From assembly GCA_937910655.1 (NCBI GenBank), contig CALEMV010000293.1:1-10651 (forward strand): a stretch of DNA of 10,651 bases, given 5' to 3'. The translations under genes were made by a program, and so were the position numbers. Every line of letters starts with the position of its first letter. Position 1 is the first letter of the stretch. Under the pieces are notes generated by a model, which worked only from the letters and a program-made list of their open reading frames with translations, was not told the DNA's origin and did not search any database. Origin of the DNA: an uncultured Solobacterium sp. Its GTDB lineage: Bacteria > Bacillota_I > Bacilli_A > Erysipelotrichales > Erysipelotrichaceae. Positions 8,326-10,651 of the stretch are shown piece after piece.

Positions 8326-8360
8326 CAGTCTGTGTGTATGGAATCATCACACACAGACTG
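8326..8360 (-). promoter_or_regulatory. Hairpin between oppA and oppB (likely processing/attenuation or mRNA-stabilising stem-loop)
   Basis: A perfect 12-bp inverted repeat (CAGTCTGTGTGT paired with ACACACAGACTG) encloses an 11-nt loop in the gap just after oppA. On the minus strand it is followed by TATTTCTGTTATTG, which is only moderately T-rich, so it is not a full Rho-independent terminator. In peptide-importer operons, structures here commonly let the receptor be made in excess over the membrane complex, by partial termination or by protecting the oppA transcript from 3' decay. The hairpin is seen directly; its role is inferred. Confidence 0.7.
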
Positions 8361-8375
8361 CTATCCTAATGTTTT

Positions 8376-9983
8376 TTACTTTTGTTCTTTTGCTGCTGCT
8401 TGTGCATCAATATCTGCATTCCAGAAGTGGTAGATTAAGTTACCTACTGTAAAGTTCTTAACGTATGACTTCGCAATGAATTGGCTCTGTGGATAGTATA
8501 GAGGTATGCATGCATAGTCGTCGAATGTAAGAATCTTATCTGCTTCTTTGTATATTTCTGCACGTTCTTTTTCATCTGTTGAAGCTCTACCTTTATCTAA
8601 CGCTGCATCGTATGCTGGGTTGTCATAGAACACACCACGGTTTACAGAGTTCTTAGAATAGAAGTAGTTGTACATTTGGAAGTCACCATCTGGATATAAC
8701 GCATTCCAAGTCATACCAGTTAATGCAACGTTACCTGCAGCACGATCAGAGTTCCATGTAGCGTTATCAACAATATTCAATGTTAACTGGATACCAACTT
8801 CAGCTAAGTAACCTTGTAATGCATCAAATACTGTCTTATCCGCTTCACGAATTTCAGCTGTGAGTGAGATACCATTGCTGTAACCTGCTTCAGCTAATAA
8901 CTTCTTAGCAGCTTCAGGATTATATTCTAATACTTTTCTTGAATCATCATGACCAGGGATCTGGTTGTTTAAGAATGATGTTGCAGGAATACCAGCACCC
9001 GCAAGAATTGTCTTAACTAATTCTTCACGGTTGATAGCGAGTGAGATTGCCTTACGTACATTTACATCAGAGATATATTCACTCTTGAGATTTAGTGAGA
9101 TGAATGATGTTCCTAATGGATGATATGTATGAATTTCATCACTATGAGAAGATTGATATTGTTCTAATAAACTTGCAGGTAAATCTGCTAAATCAATATC
9201 ACCATTTTCATAAGCAATTAACTTTGTCTGTGCATCATCATAGTAAAGGAAATGTAGTTCATCAAGATTTACATCACCACCGTGATACTTTTCATTTTTT
9301 ACAAGTACTACTTCTGTTGTATCATCGTTTGATTGAATCTTGTATGGGCCTGTACCAATGAGGTTTGTACCTGTACCCCAAGCAGCACCTGCTTCCTTTG
9401 TTGCTTTCTCTGGGAAAATATTTGCATATGAAGTTCCTAAGTTCTTAACAAAAGGAGCGAATGCATAATCTAGTGTGATGTTGAAGTGATAGTCATCAAC
9501 GATTTCAAATCCAGAAAGCTCTGTAGCATTTCCTGCAAGCATGTCTTTCGCACCTGCAATCATTGAGAAGTATGTTGTTGACTTGGCTCCTGTAGCAGGT
9601 GTAAACATACGTTCAAAGGTATACTTAACATCTGATGAATGTAGTTCTGTACCATCTGTGAAGTAAACACCCTTCTTTAATGTAAAGGAATATACTTTTC
9701 CATCTTCAGAAACCTTTGGGAAATCTTCAATCAATACTGGTTCTTCTTCATTGTTATCATCGAAACGTAAGAGTGACTCGGTTACTTCATCTGCAATCGA
9801 AGCAGCACCAGAAGATGTACTAATCTGCATGTCTAAGCCTGTTCCTGCATTGGCTTGTCCGAAGCGTAATACTTTCTTCTCAGTTGTTGTTTCAGCTGTA
9901 GAGCTGGACTTTCCTGCACTGCATCCTGCAAGCAAGGAAATTGTTGTTGCAATTACTGCAAACTTTTTAATAAATTTACTCAT
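8376..9983 (-). CDS. oppA: Oligopeptide-binding lipoprotein OppA (SBP family 5)
   Basis: A 535-residue extracellular solute receptor for peptide uptake. The N-terminus is a lipoprotein signal peptide: MSKFIKKF, a hydrophobic run, then lipobox LAGC with the acylated C21, followed by a Ser/Thr-rich tether. The mature part matches the SBP_bac_5 fold: VYSFTLKKGVYFTDGT and DVKYTFERMFTPATG near the N-terminal third, GTGPYKI in the middle, VRKAISLAINREELV, and a C-terminal region ending with LIYHFWNADID. It should be anchored to the outer face of the membrane and deliver peptides to OppB-OppC. The ATG at 9983 has GGGAGG five nt upstream. It is first in the operon, directly behind a T-box riboswitch. 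Peptide specificity cannot be deduced, and dipeptide or other SBP_bac_5 ligands remain possible. Confidence 0.94.
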   Translation of the reverse strand: MSKFIKKFAVIATTISLLAGCSAGKSSSTAETTTEKKVLRFGQANAGTGLDMQISTSSGAASIADEVTESLLRFDDNNEEEPVLIEDFPKVSEDGKVYSFTLKKGVYFTDGTELHSSDVKYTFERMFTPATGAKSTTYFSMIAGAKDMLAGNATELSGFEIVDDYHFNITLDYAFAPFVKNLGTSYANIFPEKATKEAGAAWGTGTNLIGTGPYKIQSNDDTTEVVLVKNEKYHGGDVNLDELHFLYYDDAQTKLIAYENGDIDLADLPASLLEQYQSSHSDEIHTYHPLGTSFISLNLKSEYISDVNVRKAISLAINREELVKTILAGAGIPATSFLNNQIPGHDDSRKVLEYNPEAAKKLLAEAGYSNGISLTAEIREADKTVFDALQGYLAEVGIQLTLNIVDNATWNSDRAAGNVALTGMTWNALYPDGDFQMYNYFYSKNSVNRGVFYDNPAYDAALDKGRASTDEKERAEIYKEADKILTFDDYACIPLYYPQSQFIAKSYVKNFTVGNLIYHFWNADIDAQAAAKEQK

Positions 9984-10028
9984 CTTTTCCTCCCTGTACC
10001 TTTATCGTGTTGGCGTAAAGTACTATAC

Positions 10029-10077
10029 AAAAAATCCCGTCATTACAATATACATTCGTATACTGCAAGGACGGGAT
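10029..10077 (-). terminator. T-box terminator hairpin upstream of oppA
   Basis: On the minus strand ATCCCGTC (10077-10070) pairs with GACGGGAT (10041-10034) over 8 bp. The stem continues past one C-T mismatch through a further 11 pairs with a few G-U wobbles to a GAAT loop. Six T residues follow (10034-10029). The 5' arm shares CGTCC with the antiterminator, so the two structures are mutually exclusive. This is the off-state that stops transcription before oppA when the cognate tRNA is charged. Confidence 0.92.
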
Positions 10078-10301
10078 ATATCATCACGTGTTACCACCTT
10101 GTTTTATTACTTCATCACTGAAGCAACCTCGTCGAGTACCAACATACTCTAATCCTGTAACGGGAATACCCGGTTATGCCTACTTATCGACACAACAGCT
10201 CCAAGACCACTTTCATTACTTATTAACTTATCCGCTTTCACCTATCCGGACTCTCTAAGAAGTGTTAAAGCAATTACTTTTCTCTTCACAGCTTTTGTAT
10301 G
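10029..10301 (-). promoter_or_regulatory. T-box riboswitch leader of the opp operon (specifier best read as GUG, Val)
   Basis: A complete tRNA-sensing leader on the minus strand. Stem I is closed by ACAAAAGCT (10298-10290) and AGCTGTTGT (10200-10192), 8 of 9 positions paired. Inside are TTGCTT/AAGTAA, the AGAGAG bulge, and a TCCG/CGGA apical stem. The specifier loop reads TGAAAGTGG; aligned with the glyQS layout (GAAAGGCA), the codon is GTG (10210-10208), valine, followed by a purine. Shifting by one would give TGG (Trp). Stem III is a 7-bp hairpin at 10126-10107. The T-box sequence is AAGGTGGTAACACG (10100-10087). The antiterminator (10101-10066) is CAAGG/CCTTG plus ACG/CGT around a 7-nt bulge TGGTAAC. 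The bulge TGGT suits a tRNA with A73, as expected for tRNA-Val; bacterial tRNA-Trp normally has G73. Uncharged tRNA should favour read-through into oppA. Confidence 0.93.
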
Positions 10302-10307
10302 TTCTAC

Positions 10308-10336
10308 ACTTTAAAGCATACATTGGAATCTGTCAA
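10308..10336 (-). promoter_or_regulatory. Sigma-A-type promoter for the T-box/opp operon
   Basis: On the minus strand a perfect TTGACA (10336-10331) lies 17 nt from TAAAGT (10313-10308, 4 of 6 to consensus). The predicted start near 10301 falls just before Stem I of the T-box, as expected. The stretch upstream (about 10337-10372) is almost pure A/T and may act as an UP element. Apart from this AT-rich sequence I see nothing convincing between 10337 and 10445, including no strong terminator for the upstream surface-protein gene. Confidence 0.75.
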
Positions 10337-10445
10337 ACAAAATAATTTTCATTTGCTAAAATTTTCTTTCAAATACTTTATAGAATTGTATTTATCAACT
10401 TATATCGTACGTATTTAATAACGTTTTTAAGTTTCCAATTTTTTC

Positions 10446-10651
10446 TTATCTTGTAGCTGTTTTCTTTTTAGCCACTACCATAATCATGATTGAAAGAGAA
10501 ATTACCATAAGAGTTGTATACATCATTGGATTAAAGTAATCCGCTGTCTTTGGTGTCTCCTTAAAGTTTGTAATTGTGAAGCCTGTTTGTGCATCACCTG
10601 TGATCTTTGTCTTATATCCAGGGATTAATACTTCATCAACTGTATATACGA
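10446..10651 (-). CDS. Cna-B-type surface protein, C-terminal end only (5' part outside window)
   Basis: The last 67 residues of a gene that enters from the right edge and stops with TAA at 10448-10446. The first part, VYTVDEVLIPGYKTKITGD followed by AQTGFTITN, is the typical end of a Cna protein B-type (prealbumin-like) domain, found as stalk repeats in Gram-positive adhesins and pilins. Next comes KETPKTADYFNP, a hydrophobic helix (about 42-60), and a KKKTATR tail, the layout of a cell-wall sorting signal. The sorting motif is unusual: there is no LPXTG, only TPKTAD, which resembles the xPKTGD seen in some Cna-B proteins but with A in place of G. It may be anchored by a divergent sortase or simply stay in the membrane. 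Total size and ligand cannot be seen. Confidence 0.82.
   Translation of the reverse strand, partial: VYTVDEVLIPGYKTKITGDAQTGFTITNFKETPKTADYFNPMMYTTLMVISLSIMIMVVAKKKTATR

Noticed and set aside
9751..10152. Plus-strand open frame across the oppA start and the T-box leader
   Set aside because: It is antisense to the oppA signal-peptide region and to a structured RNA leader, has no ribosome binding site, and its translation resembles no known protein. The T-box structure explains the sequence better.
10337..10445. Possible terminator for the surface-protein gene (AACTTA/TAAGTT and AAATAC/GTATTT inverted repeats)
   Set aside because: The stems are short and AT-only, with long loops and no following T-tract, so I do not call a terminator.

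Overview
The window comes from a low-GC Gram-positive bacterium (Bacillota). Evidence: AT-rich sequence, strong GGAGG-type ribosome binding sites, a T-box leader, a lipoprotein-type oligopeptide-binding protein, and the tail of a Cna-B-type surface protein with a membrane anchor. TGA is used as a stop (oppC, oppD), so the genetic code is standard. Erysipelotrichia or a related class is my guess; the sequence alone does not settle it.

Every gene I can support lies on the minus strand, so the window is best read from right to left. At the far right (10651-10446) is the C-terminal end of a surface protein: the end of a Cna-B-like domain, a PKTAD sequence, a membrane helix and a KKK tail. Next come a promoter (about 10336-10308) and a complete T-box riboswitch (about 10301-10029) with Stem I, Stem III, the T-box sequence, an antiterminator and a competing terminator. 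Its specifier is best read as GUG (valine). The UGGU bulge, which suits a tRNA with A73, agrees with this.

The T-box controls a six-gene oligopeptide uptake operon: oppA (lipoprotein receptor), oppB and oppC (permeases), oppD and oppF (ATPases), then an M42 metallo-aminopeptidase. Junctions from oppB onward are overlapping or only a few bases apart. A 12-bp hairpin between oppA and oppB probably sets the receptor-to-transporter ratio. A terminator hairpin overlaps the peptidase stop codon (3441-3463). The operon reads as one circuit: amino-acid starvation, sensed as uncharged tRNA, releases transcription; peptides are imported; a cytosolic aminopeptidase breaks them down.

The left third (3406-1) is a second minus-strand operon with its own TATAAT box. 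It holds a PAP2-superfamily membrane phosphatase, an ABC-F ATPase of the ribosome-acting class, and a branched-chain amino acid symporter (brnQ) cut by the window edge. No insertion sequences, CRISPR arrays, tRNA or rRNA genes are visible. The most notable element is the T-box placed on a peptide-import and peptidase operon rather than on a synthetase or biosynthesis operon.
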